Origin: Nanohaloarchaea archaeon B1-Br10_U2g1
Lineage (GTDB): Archaea; Nanohalarchaeota; Nanosalinia; Nanosalinales; Nanosalinaceae
Assembly: GCA_001563875.1 (NCBI GenBank)
Contig: LKMN01000007.1
Coordinates: 1 to 33,824, forward strand
Reading direction: 5' to 3'
DNA: 33,824 bases
This document shows positions 24,443-32,436 of the stretch, one piece after another; position 1 is the first letter of the stretch, and the number at the start of each line of letters is the position of its first letter. A model generated the notes under the pieces. The model was not told the origin of the DNA. It worked only from the letters and a program-made list of their open reading frames with translations, and ran no database searches. Made by a program: the position numbers and the translations under genes.

Positions 24443-24481
24443 ACGTCTTTTACCGTGTCACACCAATAAATACGTTTTCCG

Positions 24482-24880
24482 TTAATCTTCCGACTTTCTA
24501 GATATAAGTACTCCGCCAGCACCCATCTGTGCATACTGGTGCATTGTTGTTGCAATGTTCTGTAAGACGTTCTGAGCCTCTCCGAGTTTCAGATCGTAGA
24601 TGTCGGGATCCTCGACCTGTACGTAGGTAGGACCATAGTTGATAACAGTCCTTACAACCTTCTCAAACCTTTCAAACTCTGCCACTACCTCTATTACTTG
24701 AGTATAACCCTCTTCTATATCTTCACGAGGATTATCCATCTTTTCAACATCATCTTTTTCTACCTCGAGCAGCTCCACACCTTTTTCAGATCTTATTGTC
24801 TCTATATGATCCTCTAGAGACTGTTCTACGGCTTCTTCTTCTACCCCGAGAGCTTCGAAAACCATCCATACCTTTACCAT
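24482..24880 (-). CDS. hypothetical acidic soluble protein
   Basis: A 132-residue soluble protein I do not recognise by name. It has an alpha/beta look: VKVWMVFEALGVEEEAVEQSLEDHI at the start, a charged middle, then VIEVVAEFERFEKVVRTVINYGPTYVQVEDP. The small fold and order (strand-helix-strand) look like a compact ferredoxin-like domain, but no catalytic motif stands out. A TATA-like TGTTTAAAG lies 27 nt before the ATG. It shares a 78-nt divergent spacer with the next gene, so the two promoters are back to back. Confidence 0.72.
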   Translation of the reverse strand: MVKVWMVFEALGVEEEAVEQSLEDHIETIRSEKGVELLEVEKDDVEKMDNPREDIEEGYTQVIEVVAEFERFEKVVRTVINYGPTYVQVEDPDIYDLKLGEAQNVLQNIATTMHQYAQMGAGGVLISRKSED

Positions 24881-24958
24881 AACATGTTTCTGTTCTAGGA
24901 AACTTTAAACAAGGTTTGATAGAAGGTTTTTATACAGTAGAGCCACTATTTCTGACTT

Positions 24959-25420
24959 ATGGATCCAAGTAATCTTAAGGAGGAAATACCAGGGAACAAG
25001 GAGGAGCTGAAAAATTCCTGTGAAGTATTACGTTCGGAATACAGTCTGGATAAAACGGAGTTCGGAAGATTTATGGTCGTGGTTTCGACTATTCTCCTAG
25101 TTGTTTCTGTACATTCTGTAGTGGTTCTAGATTCTACGGTTGAAAGTATAGGCGAATCAACCCATGAATTAGAGGGTTCTCACAGTATCTTGTCTGATGA
25201 TGATTTCCAAAGCGCTATCAATTCATTGGGCGGTATACAGGGAAGTGATGTTGACCAGCAGATAGCTATGGTTGCTGAAGGGTTCAATGATGCCGAGGCA
25301 GCGCTTGATGAGCTGAAGGAGACAGAGGAAGATCTTGAGGAGAGTAAGACAATGTATCAGTGGCTTGTTGTGACTGGTATAGCCGGCATGGTTGCAGGTC
25401 TATCGGTGATATTCGTCTAG
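24959..25420 (+). CDS. hypothetical protein with two membrane helices
   Basis: A 153-residue protein with a cytoplasmic N-terminus, one helix at about 37-57 (MVVVSTILLVVSVHSVVVL), an acidic extracytoplasmic loop with a helical segment (about 60-130), and a second helix at about 133-153 ending the chain. I do not recognise a family. The loop shape resembles a small dimeric sensor domain, but there is no signalling domain attached. TTTTTATACAG lies 27 nt before the ATG. The next gene is 58 nt away and starts the surface-protein block. Confidence 0.65.
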   Translation: MDPSNLKEEIPGNKEELKNSCEVLRSEYSLDKTEFGRFMVVVSTILLVVSVHSVVVLDSTVESIGESTHELEGSHSILSDDDFQSAINSLGGIQGSDVDQQIAMVAEGFNDAEAALDELKETEEDLEESKTMYQWLVVTGIAGMVAGLSVIFV

Positions 25421-25468
25421 TAACCGGCTTAAGTTATTAAGCATACGAAAGCTAATCTTTTACACAGA

Positions 25469-25474
25469 GGAGGT
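25469..25474 (+). promoter_or_regulatory. strong Shine-Dalgarno before the first surface-protein gene
   Basis: GGAGGT ends four bases before the ATG at 25479. Together with a TATA-like TTATTAAGC near 25433-25441 it implies a leader of about 16 nt, unlike the mostly leaderless genes elsewhere in the window. It supports the ATG at 25479 over the later in-frame ATG at 25509. Confidence 0.6.
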
Positions 25475-25478
25475 TAAG

Positions 25479-26858
25479 ATGGCCAGAAATTCTATTTATC
25501 CGTCGGTTATGAGAATCCTGTTCACTGCGGCCGTTCTAACAGTATTTTTGACTGGAGCCTCCGCTGAAACCTTTGGATCGGAAGAAGGACCTCTACCCGT
25601 TATAACACAGATTGATATCTATGATGTCTCAGGCCTAGAAGCGGAAGAAAGGAGTACTGATGGAGAGCTTGTTGCAGAGGGATTGAACGAAACATTTGAG
25701 ATAGAACAGCAGGATGAAACAAGGACCTACAGGTTTGACTTCACAGTTGTTAATGAAGGTGAGGAAGACTGGGTAATAGAAGATGAAGATGAGCTATCAC
25801 ACAAAGGTATCGATGAGTCATGGAGCACGGAAAGAGTATGGTACAACCTTACCGACGAAGAAGACTTTGAAGGAGGAGAGTTCGAAGAAGGCGTGGTTGA
25901 ATGGGATACATCAGGAGGAGTTCTAGGGACCGATGAAGAGATGAGCGCCCAGTACATTATAGATACTGATCAAGATCAATCACGGCTATACGAGCAAGAG
26001 TTCTTGGTGAACGTTACGTCCGACCAGTTTCCGAGCGACGATGATTTCGCTGGAAGCCAAGATAAACACGAACTTGATCTGGTTAAACTAGGCTTTCTCG
26101 AACTCGATATCGATCAACCGGTAGATGAGACAACGCTTCCTGCGGACAAAACGTTTAATCTGAACGGAACCGTTTCGTGTATCGAAGGAGAATGTGGAGA
26201 AGTAGAGTCCCTACCACGTTACAATCAGTCTGAAAGTCCTGACACACAGATACAGGAAGAGACAGGAGAACCCTTCCATACTGAAGGTTCAAACAGTTTC
26301 GAGTGCGAGCTAGGTTTTGAGGAGGAATGTGGTGTAGAATGGAGTGTAAACGCTACAGGAGAAACCGAGTCTTATCATTTGCTGGATATAAAGTCCTCTT
26401 CAGAGTTTGAAGAGATTGAAGACGAGAGCTCAGAGGATAGAGAGGTACAGATAAACCTCGTTATAATGATGGATCTGGAATGGGATGTTGTGGACTTCGG
26501 ACTTCTTGATCCTGGTGAAGAAGACCGTTCAGCGGAAGGAAATAATGAAATGAAGTACAATATAACTGTGGGGGATGATGCTAACGCTATAGACCATCTT
26601 TGGGTAAAGTCAACCGATCTGGAATCAACGGAAGATGAAGGCTACAGTATAGAAGCTGGTAACATAAGCCGGTCATTTGATAACGATGTTAACAACCTTT
26701 CAGACGCCAACAGACTCACAAACACATACCAGAGTATTAGGTCGGATATAAGTCCGGGAACAGTGTTAACAAACTATTTCTGGATTGATGTGCCGCAAGG
26801 GATAATTAGGGGAGATTACAGCGGAACAATGAGCTTTAAAGCTAACTCTACAAGGTGA
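25479..26858 (+). CDS. secreted acidic surface protein
   Basis: A 459-residue protein with a signal peptide (hydrophobic core about 12-27, likely cleavage after ASA at 29). The body is highly acidic and beta-rich, with many Asn-X-Ser/Thr sequons and Cys pairs (CIEGECGE; CELGFEEECG). No C-terminal membrane helix is present. The last about 110 residues resemble a beta-sandwich (YNITVGDDANAIDHLWVKS; GDYSGTMSFKANSTR), as in other archaeal surface proteins. No enzyme motif is seen. It opens a run of three surface-protein genes, all plus strand and closely spaced. It may be a cell-surface or secreted structural protein; identity is unknown. Confidence 0.75.
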   Translation: MARNSIYPSVMRILFTAAVLTVFLTGASAETFGSEEGPLPVITQIDIYDVSGLEAEERSTDGELVAEGLNETFEIEQQDETRTYRFDFTVVNEGEEDWVIEDEDELSHKGIDESWSTERVWYNLTDEEDFEGGEFEEGVVEWDTSGGVLGTDEEMSAQYIIDTDQDQSRLYEQEFLVNVTSDQFPSDDDFAGSQDKHELDLVKLGFLELDIDQPVDETTLPADKTFNLNGTVSCIEGECGEVESLPRYNQSESPDTQIQEETGEPFHTEGSNSFECELGFEEECGVEWSVNATGETESYHLLDIKSSSEFEEIEDESSEDREVQINLVIMMDLEWDVVDFGLLDPGEEDRSAEGNNEMKYNITVGDDANAIDHLWVKSTDLESTEDEGYSIEAGNISRSFDNDVNNLSDANRLTNTYQSIRSDISPGTVLTNYFWIDVPQGIIRGDYSGTMSFKANSTR

Positions 26859-26864
26859 GAACTT

Positions 26865-27620
26865 ATCAGAAAGACGATAATAATTCTGCTCTTAACATTT
26901 TTTATTACAGCTGTAGCCGGCACATCTTTTGGTTCATTTAGCTTTGAAAGCAGTAAGTTTTCTGAGGACTTGAACGCTACCTACACTTTGGGACTAATAA
27001 ATCCGGGAAATGAAACGGTTAAAGTAGAGCTTGATTATTCTGGCTCCGAAAACTACAACGTAACATTTGACAGACAAAGCTTTGATATGCCTCCTACAGA
27101 GGTCTCTAGTGAGCCTCAGAGATCCGGAAGCTACTATATGGGAGACGGACTTTACGCAGAGACTGAGGAAGTAGAGGTTTTGCTGGAAGCAAGTAGATAT
27201 AGAGAGTCGAATCAGATAGAGTTTCCGGTAACTGTGCATGCATCCCTTGATGAAACAGAGGGGACACAGGATACAGTCTACGTCCAGGAACATTTTCTGA
27301 ATCTCGAGATAGAGCCATCTCTGATACCTGAAGAACGTGAGGAAGAGGTTCCTGGATACCAGGAAAGATTCTGGGATGAGGCCCAGGACCTGACTAGTGA
27401 TGAGAACGAGTCTGAAGAACGTGAGGAAGAAGAGCAAGAAGAACAGATTGAGGAAGAGTTTAACTTTGAGGAAGACGAATCTGATTCTAGGGATGAAAAC
27501 CAAGGAAAACAAAACGTTACTGAGACAGAGGAGATAGAAGATTCAGAGGTTGATACGGTTACATATATCCTTCTCTTCGGCCTATTAGTCTCTCTAGTCT
27601 ATCTATACAGGGTTTACTAG
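26865..27620 (+). CDS. surface protein with signal peptide and C-terminal anchor, apparent ATC start
   Basis: A 251-residue protein if translation begins at ATC 26865; the first canonical start codon is TTG at 26970, which removes the signal peptide. From 26865 the frame reads IRKTIIILLLTFFITAVAG, a textbook signal peptide, and continues without stops into the body. AGGTGAG (26853-26859) sits at the right distance before ATC, overlapping the TGA of the previous gene. Bases 26859-26969 contain no ATG, GTG or TTG in this frame. The body is a beta-type domain, then a Glu-rich stretch (about residues 170-215) and a C-terminal helix (TYILLFGLLVSLVYLYRVY). The stop is followed directly by the next ATG. 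An ATC start, a sequence error, or TGA readthrough from the in-frame previous gene could explain the layout. Confidence 0.6.
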   Translation: MRKTIIILLLTFFITAVAGTSFGSFSFESSKFSEDLNATYTLGLINPGNETVKVELDYSGSENYNVTFDRQSFDMPPTEVSSEPQRSGSYYMGDGLYAETEEVEVLLEASRYRESNQIEFPVTVHASLDETEGTQDTVYVQEHFLNLEIEPSLIPEEREEEVPGYQERFWDEAQDLTSDENESEEREEEEQEEQIEEEFNFEEDESDSRDENQGKQNVTETEEIEDSEVDTVTYILLFGLLVSLVYLYRVY

Positions 27621-29450
27621 ATGAAAAACTTTCTGAAAGGACTGGGTATAGGAGTTTTAGCAGGAGCTTTAGTTCTGCTGTTCTCGTCTGCTTATGCTAC
27701 AGAAGGCTCAGATGTCAGCGTGGGTGTGACGACAGGATGTGAGCTAGGTCTTACATCTTTTGAAGGCCCGGGATACTACGATACTGGTGTCATGGGATCT
27801 AATGATACCGACCACTTTTCAGGATCTCTTGTAAATTCGGGGAACACTGATCTAGAGCTTCATTTCAATCTTTCAATCTATCCTGAGGATGATCCAACCT
27901 TACACCCTGACGTTGACGATGAGAACGGTTCCATAAAGCCTATGCCCTTAGACGGCCAACAGGGTAACTACACCTTCATCTCGAATCTTCCAAGTGAGAC
28001 GCAGACAGTCAACAACACCAGGTTTCAGAACTTTCTAATCCATTTTGCTTCAGGAGGTACCTTTGGACCTGGAAACTATACTGCTGAAGCTGTAGTAGAC
28101 TATGTCTGTGATGGGAACATAACGGAGGATGAAGATGATGAGTTGACAGAGCTCTCAACCTCGGAGGATAACGAAACCGAGAATGATGACAACGGCGGAG
28201 ATGAGGAGGAAAATGGACAGACAGATTATGATGTTGTTGAAGATACAGATGGTAACGTAACTGATGAGGTAGACTTTGAGATAATTGAAATACCGGCAGA
28301 TGGAGATGCTCCGGACGATGTCGGAGATGAGGACGATGTAGATTTCGAACTCGATGCCGATGCTATAATTGAGAGATTAAACGAGACAGGAGAAGTAGAC
28401 ACTGATGTGAACGAAACAGAGGATGTTGAATTAGCATTAGATGCAGTTATAGAGGAACTTGAAGAGGCTGCAGAGCTTGACACAGATGTTGATGAAGAGG
28501 AGGATGCTGATCCTCAGGAAGGAGATTCGGATGCTCCTGGAGAAACACCGGAGCCTGAACCCGAGCCGGAACCGGAACCCGATCCGAGACTAGAGATAGA
28601 GATTACGCCTGTTAACCATACCTATGACGCAGTCCAAGGCCAGTTCGCGCCCGCTGCCCTTGAGGTAGAGAACTTTGCTGATGAGCCTGTCGAAGATTTT
28701 GAGCTAGATCCGTTGATAGATGAGACTGACCCCGATTGGGGTGTGGAAACAGCTGATATAGACTCTATTGAGCCTGAAGAGGTGTTGGAAAGAGATGTTT
28801 ACGTTCAGCCTCCGAGCGATATTGAGCCAGGAGAGTATACCGTACCTGTTACAGCAGAGGATGAGGAAGTTGTAATGGATATAGATTACTTTACCGTTGA
28901 CGTAGAGGAGTCGGAGTTTGATCCGTTTATAGAGATAGTTGAAGCACCTCAGAATATCAATTTAGAGGTTGAAGAGGAAGAGGATATACCTATACTAGTT
29001 GAGAATGTTGGAGAGACCAACCTAACGAATATTGGAGGTCAGGTTCAGAACATAGATTCGTGCGGTAATGCTACAGTATCCGAAGTAGACTTCATGGATG
29101 AGAACGAGTCTGAATCGATGACTATAAACTTCAACGCCTCAGAGGAAACTGAGGAGTGTGAAACCACTCTTATTGTATCTTCCGAGGATGGGGCATACAG
29201 TTTTGCAGACATGACCGTAACCGTGGTTCCTGAGGAGGCTTTGTTGCCTCGTGAACAGGAGGTGCCTATAGTTGCGATTTCCTGGACCTTGTTGCTGGTA
29301 GCCTATGCGGTCATGAGGAAGAAATATGACTTGGACTCTGTAGTTGTTAACATCCCTTTCATACTCCTGATAATAGGGCAGACCATCATTATACTCTACC
29401 TAGTCGCACATTACTACGGACTGGCGGGCTCATCAATCCTGCCGTTCTAA
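27621..29450 (+). CDS. large acidic surface protein with internal repeat and Pro-Glu linker
   Basis: A 609-residue protein: signal peptide (about 1-27, AYA before TEG), a beta-rich N-terminal domain (about 28-165) with many Asn-X-Ser/Thr sequons, and a very acidic low-complexity segment (about 166-310). Next come a PEPEPEPEPEPDP linker (310-322), a domain resembling a stalk of beta-sandwich repeats (about 323-545), and two C-terminal helices (about 548-566 and 574-598). Residues 242-269 and 270-296 form a tandem duplication (ADAIIERLNETGEVDTDV and LDAVIEELEEAAELDTDV). The ATG follows the previous stop directly. The domain order suits a stalked surface protein or adhesin; function is unknown. 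Confidence 0.75.
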   Translation: MKNFLKGLGIGVLAGALVLLFSSAYATEGSDVSVGVTTGCELGLTSFEGPGYYDTGVMGSNDTDHFSGSLVNSGNTDLELHFNLSIYPEDDPTLHPDVDDENGSIKPMPLDGQQGNYTFISNLPSETQTVNNTRFQNFLIHFASGGTFGPGNYTAEAVVDYVCDGNITEDEDDELTELSTSEDNETENDDNGGDEEENGQTDYDVVEDTDGNVTDEVDFEIIEIPADGDAPDDVGDEDDVDFELDADAIIERLNETGEVDTDVNETEDVELALDAVIEELEEAAELDTDVDEEEDADPQEGDSDAPGETPEPEPEPEPEPDPRLEIEITPVNHTYDAVQGQFAPAALEVENFADEPVEDFELDPLIDETDPDWGVETADIDSIEPEEVLERDVYVQPPSDIEPGEYTVPVTAEDEEVVMDIDYFTVDVEESEFDPFIEIVEAPQNINLEVEEEEDIPILVENVGETNLTNIGGQVQNIDSCGNATVSEVDFMDENESESMTINFNASEETEECETTLIVSSEDGAYSFADMTVTVVPEEALLPREQEVPIVAISWTLLLVAYAVMRKKYDLDSVVVNIPFILLIIGQTIIILYLVAHYYGLAGSSILPF

Positions 29451-29972
29451 AATCATGCCTATATTTTTGAGACTCGTGCTAAGGATGCCAAGCATAAAGA
29501 AAAGTTTTACAGGTAGATTATAGAAAGGATCGACACCCAAAATGTCCAAGAACCGCTCTATATCTCCATGACCTCCTATAGTCAGCATTATTGAGAGAAA
29601 AGCTCCTGTACCTGCTGCAGTAAAGAAAGATGCCTCAAAGTTGTCCTCTCTTTTCAGTCCTAGAACACTGAAAGCTGAACCCATGACTATAGTTCCAATA
29701 TACCCTATACTGTAAAATAGAAGTAACTGGGTGTCGTTAAGTGTGCAGATAGGCTGTATAGAGGCATAAAAACCGTTAAGCAGGGAAAAACCAGGTTCTA
29801 TATTATAGAAACAGTCATAGAAAACAAGTACCGCTATATGTCCAAGTTCGTGTACCAGCTGTCCTCCCACAAGAAAAAACGCAAGAAATACCGATGCTAT
29901 AGATAGATTCTTGAGAAAGCTTTCCTTTCTCCCTGATTTCTCTAAATCTTTGTAGTATTTTTCAGGATACAT
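29433..29972 (-). CDS. membrane HExxH protein, M50-like
   Basis: A 179-residue protein with about five membrane helices. Helix 1 carries HELGH (His41, Glu42, His45), the zinc motif of membrane metalloproteases such as site-2 proteases. A canonical second-site NxxPxxxxDG motif is not seen; LDILGVDPFY near residue 145 supplies an Asp but not that pattern. It could be a divergent M50B-type peptidase or a membrane zinc protein without protease activity. It is the last gene of the minus-strand MoxR operon, four bases after the coiled-coil gene, and its 3' end overlaps the convergent surface-protein gene by 18 bases. Confidence 0.75.
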   Translation of the reverse strand: MYPEKYYKDLEKSGRKESFLKNLSIASVFLAFFLVGGQLVHELGHIAVLVFYDCFYNIEPGFSLLNGFYASIQPICTLNDTQLLLFYSIGYIGTIVMGSAFSVLGLKREDNFEASFFTAAGTGAFLSIMLTIGGHGDIERFLDILGVDPFYNLPVKLFFMLGILSTSLKNIGMILERQD

Positions 29973-29975
29973 TAT

Positions 29976-31439
29976 TCAACCGAGCTCTTCAACAGTCTGT
30001 TTAGAGGCATTTATAGCTTCCTGTATATCGATATTCTCCATATCTCCCGTATACTGATCTATATGCATTTTTTCGAAGAAATTCAGTACTCTCTGAAGAC
30101 TTTCGTTGTCAGCTCCTTCCAAGGTGTCTGAAAGCTCTTTATACGTCATTTCTCGGTCTATATTCTCGGTGTACTCCAGATAGCCTTTCATGATATGTGC
30201 TGTCTTTATGGCGGCCTCCTTATCATTCAGCTGTTCATACTTCTGAAGTATCTCTAGAACGTTTTCAGCGTTCATACCCTGCTTCTCCTGCTCTTCTTCC
30301 TCACTACCTCTATCGAATATGCCTGAGATCTTTGACTTGAACTGTTTAAGATCCTTTAAACGGTCTTTTTCATCTTTTGTTTCGTCTTTTGATTTAACAG
30401 CACCCATCAACATTTCAAGGTCTTCCTCTGCTTCCTCCCGGATTTCCTCCTCATCTTTCTCTTCTCCCTCTTTTTCACTTTTACTCTCCTCCTCAGGAAG
30501 ACTTTCACTTATCTTTTTCAGATCCTCAGTTGTTGCAGATTTCAGATCTTCCTCGTCGAATCCATGGTCTGTAAGCTCTTCTATGAGCTGTTCTCTCTCT
30601 TCTTTCTCATCTTTCAGCTCTTTTAAATGTTCTAGACTTATATCTTCAAGCTCTTCTTCTGTAAGCTCAATGTCCAGATGCTCCAGTATCTCTCTCTTCT
30701 CATCTAGCTCGTCACTCTCTTCTGTCTTCTTCTGGTCGGAGTTCCTCTCATCTTCTGGTTCTGTCTCCTGCTCTTCTTCAGATTCTGTATCTTCTCCTTC
30801 TATCTCTTTACTTACCTCATCCAAGGCGTCAGCTATCTCATCGTACTCCTCAGAACCTTCTTCTAAAGGCTCTGCCTCGGTTTTAGACTCTATTGTTTCT
30901 ATGTCTTGTTTCAGTTTTTCGATATCTTTTTCAGCTTCCTCTATATCTTCGTCTATATTCAGTTTGTCTATCTGTTTTTGAAGGAACCCTTTGGCGGTTT
31001 TACGGTCTTTAACTGTTTTTTCTGCATCCAGTAGTTCTTGAAGCTCATCGTTCCCTAGGTTGTGCTGTCTTACGTAGCCTTTAAGCTGGTCTACGGTCCC
31101 TCCTACAAGCTGTAAAAGTGTTTCTGTATCGATTTCCTCGGTCTCAGCCGCCTCCTGGAAGAGCTCATAATCTTCAAGCTCTGATATAATACTTTCTATA
31201 TGATCAATCTCCTCTTTTGCCAGGTTCAATGTACTGGATACTTCTCTTTCTTCAATACGTCTTTCCAAGAACTCTATAACAGTTTTACGCTTCTTGGAGG
31301 CTTTCTCCGTCTCAAGAATCTGCTGTAACTGTCTATCTGTAAGGCTGTTTTCTGAAACATACTTCTTTAGGTCGTTTACCGTCCCGTCTATTACAGCTAC
31401 TAGTTCAGGTATGTTCAGATCTTGGGTTTCTTCTGACAT
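29976..31439 (-). CDS. charged coiled-coil protein with duplicated N-terminal module
   Basis: A 487-residue soluble, extremely Glu/Lys-rich protein that I cannot place in a family. Residues 13-62 and 110-159 are two copies of one module; both read GTVxxLKxYV, then a predicted helix, then ExxxxxRKTxxxFLxxxI. Long acidic coiled coil and low complexity follow (about 160-395), including SAP-like helical pieces (ELTEEELEDISLEHLKELKD). A helical C-terminal domain (about 400-487) ends the chain. No signal peptide, membrane segment or ATP site is present. It sits between the VWA gene and the HExxH gene in the MoxR operon, so it may be a scaffold or client-binding partner of that system; this is inference. 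Confidence 0.78.
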   Translation of the reverse strand: MSEETQDLNIPELVAVIDGTVNDLKKYVSENSLTDRQLQQILETEKASKKRKTVIEFLERRIEEREVSSTLNLAKEEIDHIESIISELEDYELFQEAAETEEIDTETLLQLVGGTVDQLKGYVRQHNLGNDELQELLDAEKTVKDRKTAKGFLQKQIDKLNIDEDIEEAEKDIEKLKQDIETIESKTEAEPLEEGSEEYDEIADALDEVSKEIEGEDTESEEEQETEPEDERNSDQKKTEESDELDEKREILEHLDIELTEEELEDISLEHLKELKDEKEEREQLIEELTDHGFDEEDLKSATTEDLKKISESLPEEESKSEKEGEEKDEEEIREEAEEDLEMLMGAVKSKDETKDEKDRLKDLKQFKSKISGIFDRGSEEEEQEKQGMNAENVLEILQKYEQLNDKEAAIKTAHIMKGYLEYTENIDREMTYKELSDTLEGADNESLQRVLNFFEKMHIDQYTGDMENIDIQEAINASKQTVEELG

Positions 31440-31472
31440 ATAAAATAGAGTTTAAAGCTCGTTAATAATGTT

Positions 31473-32435
31473 TCATGGGAGAATGCTGTAACGTGTTGAA
31501 CCTAGAAGCCACTCAGTAACTATGAGTAAGGCAGCTAGGAAGATAAAGTAAACTGATATATCGGTCTCGACAGTAGTCCTCTCAAGCTCCATAATCGCGT
31601 CCTCAAGCTCTTCCTCATCTCCTACGGTTATGAAGTCGCCTCCCGTACTGTTAGAGACATGGAAAAGCTCCTCTGTATCAAGGTTAGGGTACTGTGCTTC
31701 GGTGGCATTTTCCCCATCTATAGTTCCGAACTCTGTATCGGTTGTGGCGTTCTCTTCAGGCGCTTCTCCTATGCCTACCGTGTTTATCTCAACGTTCTGA
31801 GACTGTGCGTACTCTACAGACTCGTTGATTTCGGTTCCAACTGTTTGACCTCCTTTGGTAACCATTATAACGCTTTTAGACTGATTGCTTTCTAACAGCA
31901 TTGAAGAGGATGCCTGTATTGCATCACCTAAAGCGGTTCCTGCCTCATCTCCCAACTCGATGTCTTCTATGCTCTGATGTAGTTCCTCACGGTCCTTTGT
32001 AAGCTCCTTCTCTTGTTCAACAGTTCCTGCAAAAGATATAACGCCTATGGAAGTGTCTTCGGTTGTCTGTGTTATGAAGTCCTGTGAAACATCTTTAGCT
32101 GCGTCGAAACGGTTAGGCTCTATATCGGATACAAGCATAGGGCTTGAGGAGTCAATAGCTACTACATAATCTGTTCCTGTTGACTGGACCTCTTGAACGA
32201 TAACAGGGCTTGAGATACCTACTATTAAGCTGGTTAGAGCTAGCATCTTTATGAAAAGTATGATGTTGCTTGATTTCAGGAAGTTCTTGCCCGCTACTTT
32301 CTGAAGTGTCTCGTAGTTACCGAACTTCATCGCTCGCTGTTTCTTCTTCTTTTTCGCCGCTAGGTAGAACAGAAGGATCAGTCCGTTAGCTAAGAGGAGT
32401 ATGTTCGCGTATTCATCTGTAAACATTAACTCCAT
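31473..32435 (-). CDS. BatA-like VWA-domain membrane protein with degenerate MIDAS
   Basis: A 320-residue protein starting at ATG 32435, one base after the DUF58 stop; the longer frame from 32504 runs inside DUF58. Helices at about 11-27 and 57-80 precede a VWA domain (about 88-290), and a C-terminal helix spans about 293-311, the topology of BatA. The metal site that normally reads DxSxS is DSSSPM (Asp95 to Met100), with Pro99 in place of the second Ser. Thr167 in AGTALGD is kept, and the usual (T)DG in the fourth strand is TKG (Lys194). Loss of Ser99 and the Asp suggests weak or no metal binding. The protein belongs to the MoxR-DUF58-VWA operon and probably presents a docking surface outside the membrane. 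Confidence 0.85.
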   Translation of the reverse strand: MELMFTDEYANILLLANGLILLFYLAAKKKKKQRAMKFGNYETLQKVAGKNFLKSSNIILFIKMLALTSLIVGISSPVIVQEVQSTGTDYVVAIDSSSPMLVSDIEPNRFDAAKDVSQDFITQTTEDTSIGVISFAGTVEQEKELTKDREELHQSIEDIELGDEAGTALGDAIQASSSMLLESNQSKSVIMVTKGGQTVGTEINESVEYAQSQNVEINTVGIGEAPEENATTDTEFGTIDGENATEAQYPNLDTEELFHVSNSTGGDFITVGDEEELEDAIMELERTTVETDISVYFIFLAALLIVTEWLLGSTRYSILP

Positions 32436-32436
32436 T

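Noticed and set aside
26994-27512. A 172-codon open frame opposite the second surface protein
   Set aside because: The product is an Leu/Phe/Arg-rich mirror of the acidic gene, with no promoter or family match.
28549-28587. Repetitive DNA around the Pro-Glu linker as a separate repeat element
   Set aside because: It is a coding low-complexity linker with varied synonymous codons, not a nucleotide-level repeat array.
30319-30981. A 220-codon serine-rich open frame opposite the coiled-coil gene
   Set aside because: Serine-rich frames are the expected mirror of Glu/Asp-rich coding sequence (GAR codons read as TCY on the other strand); no start signal or domain supports it.
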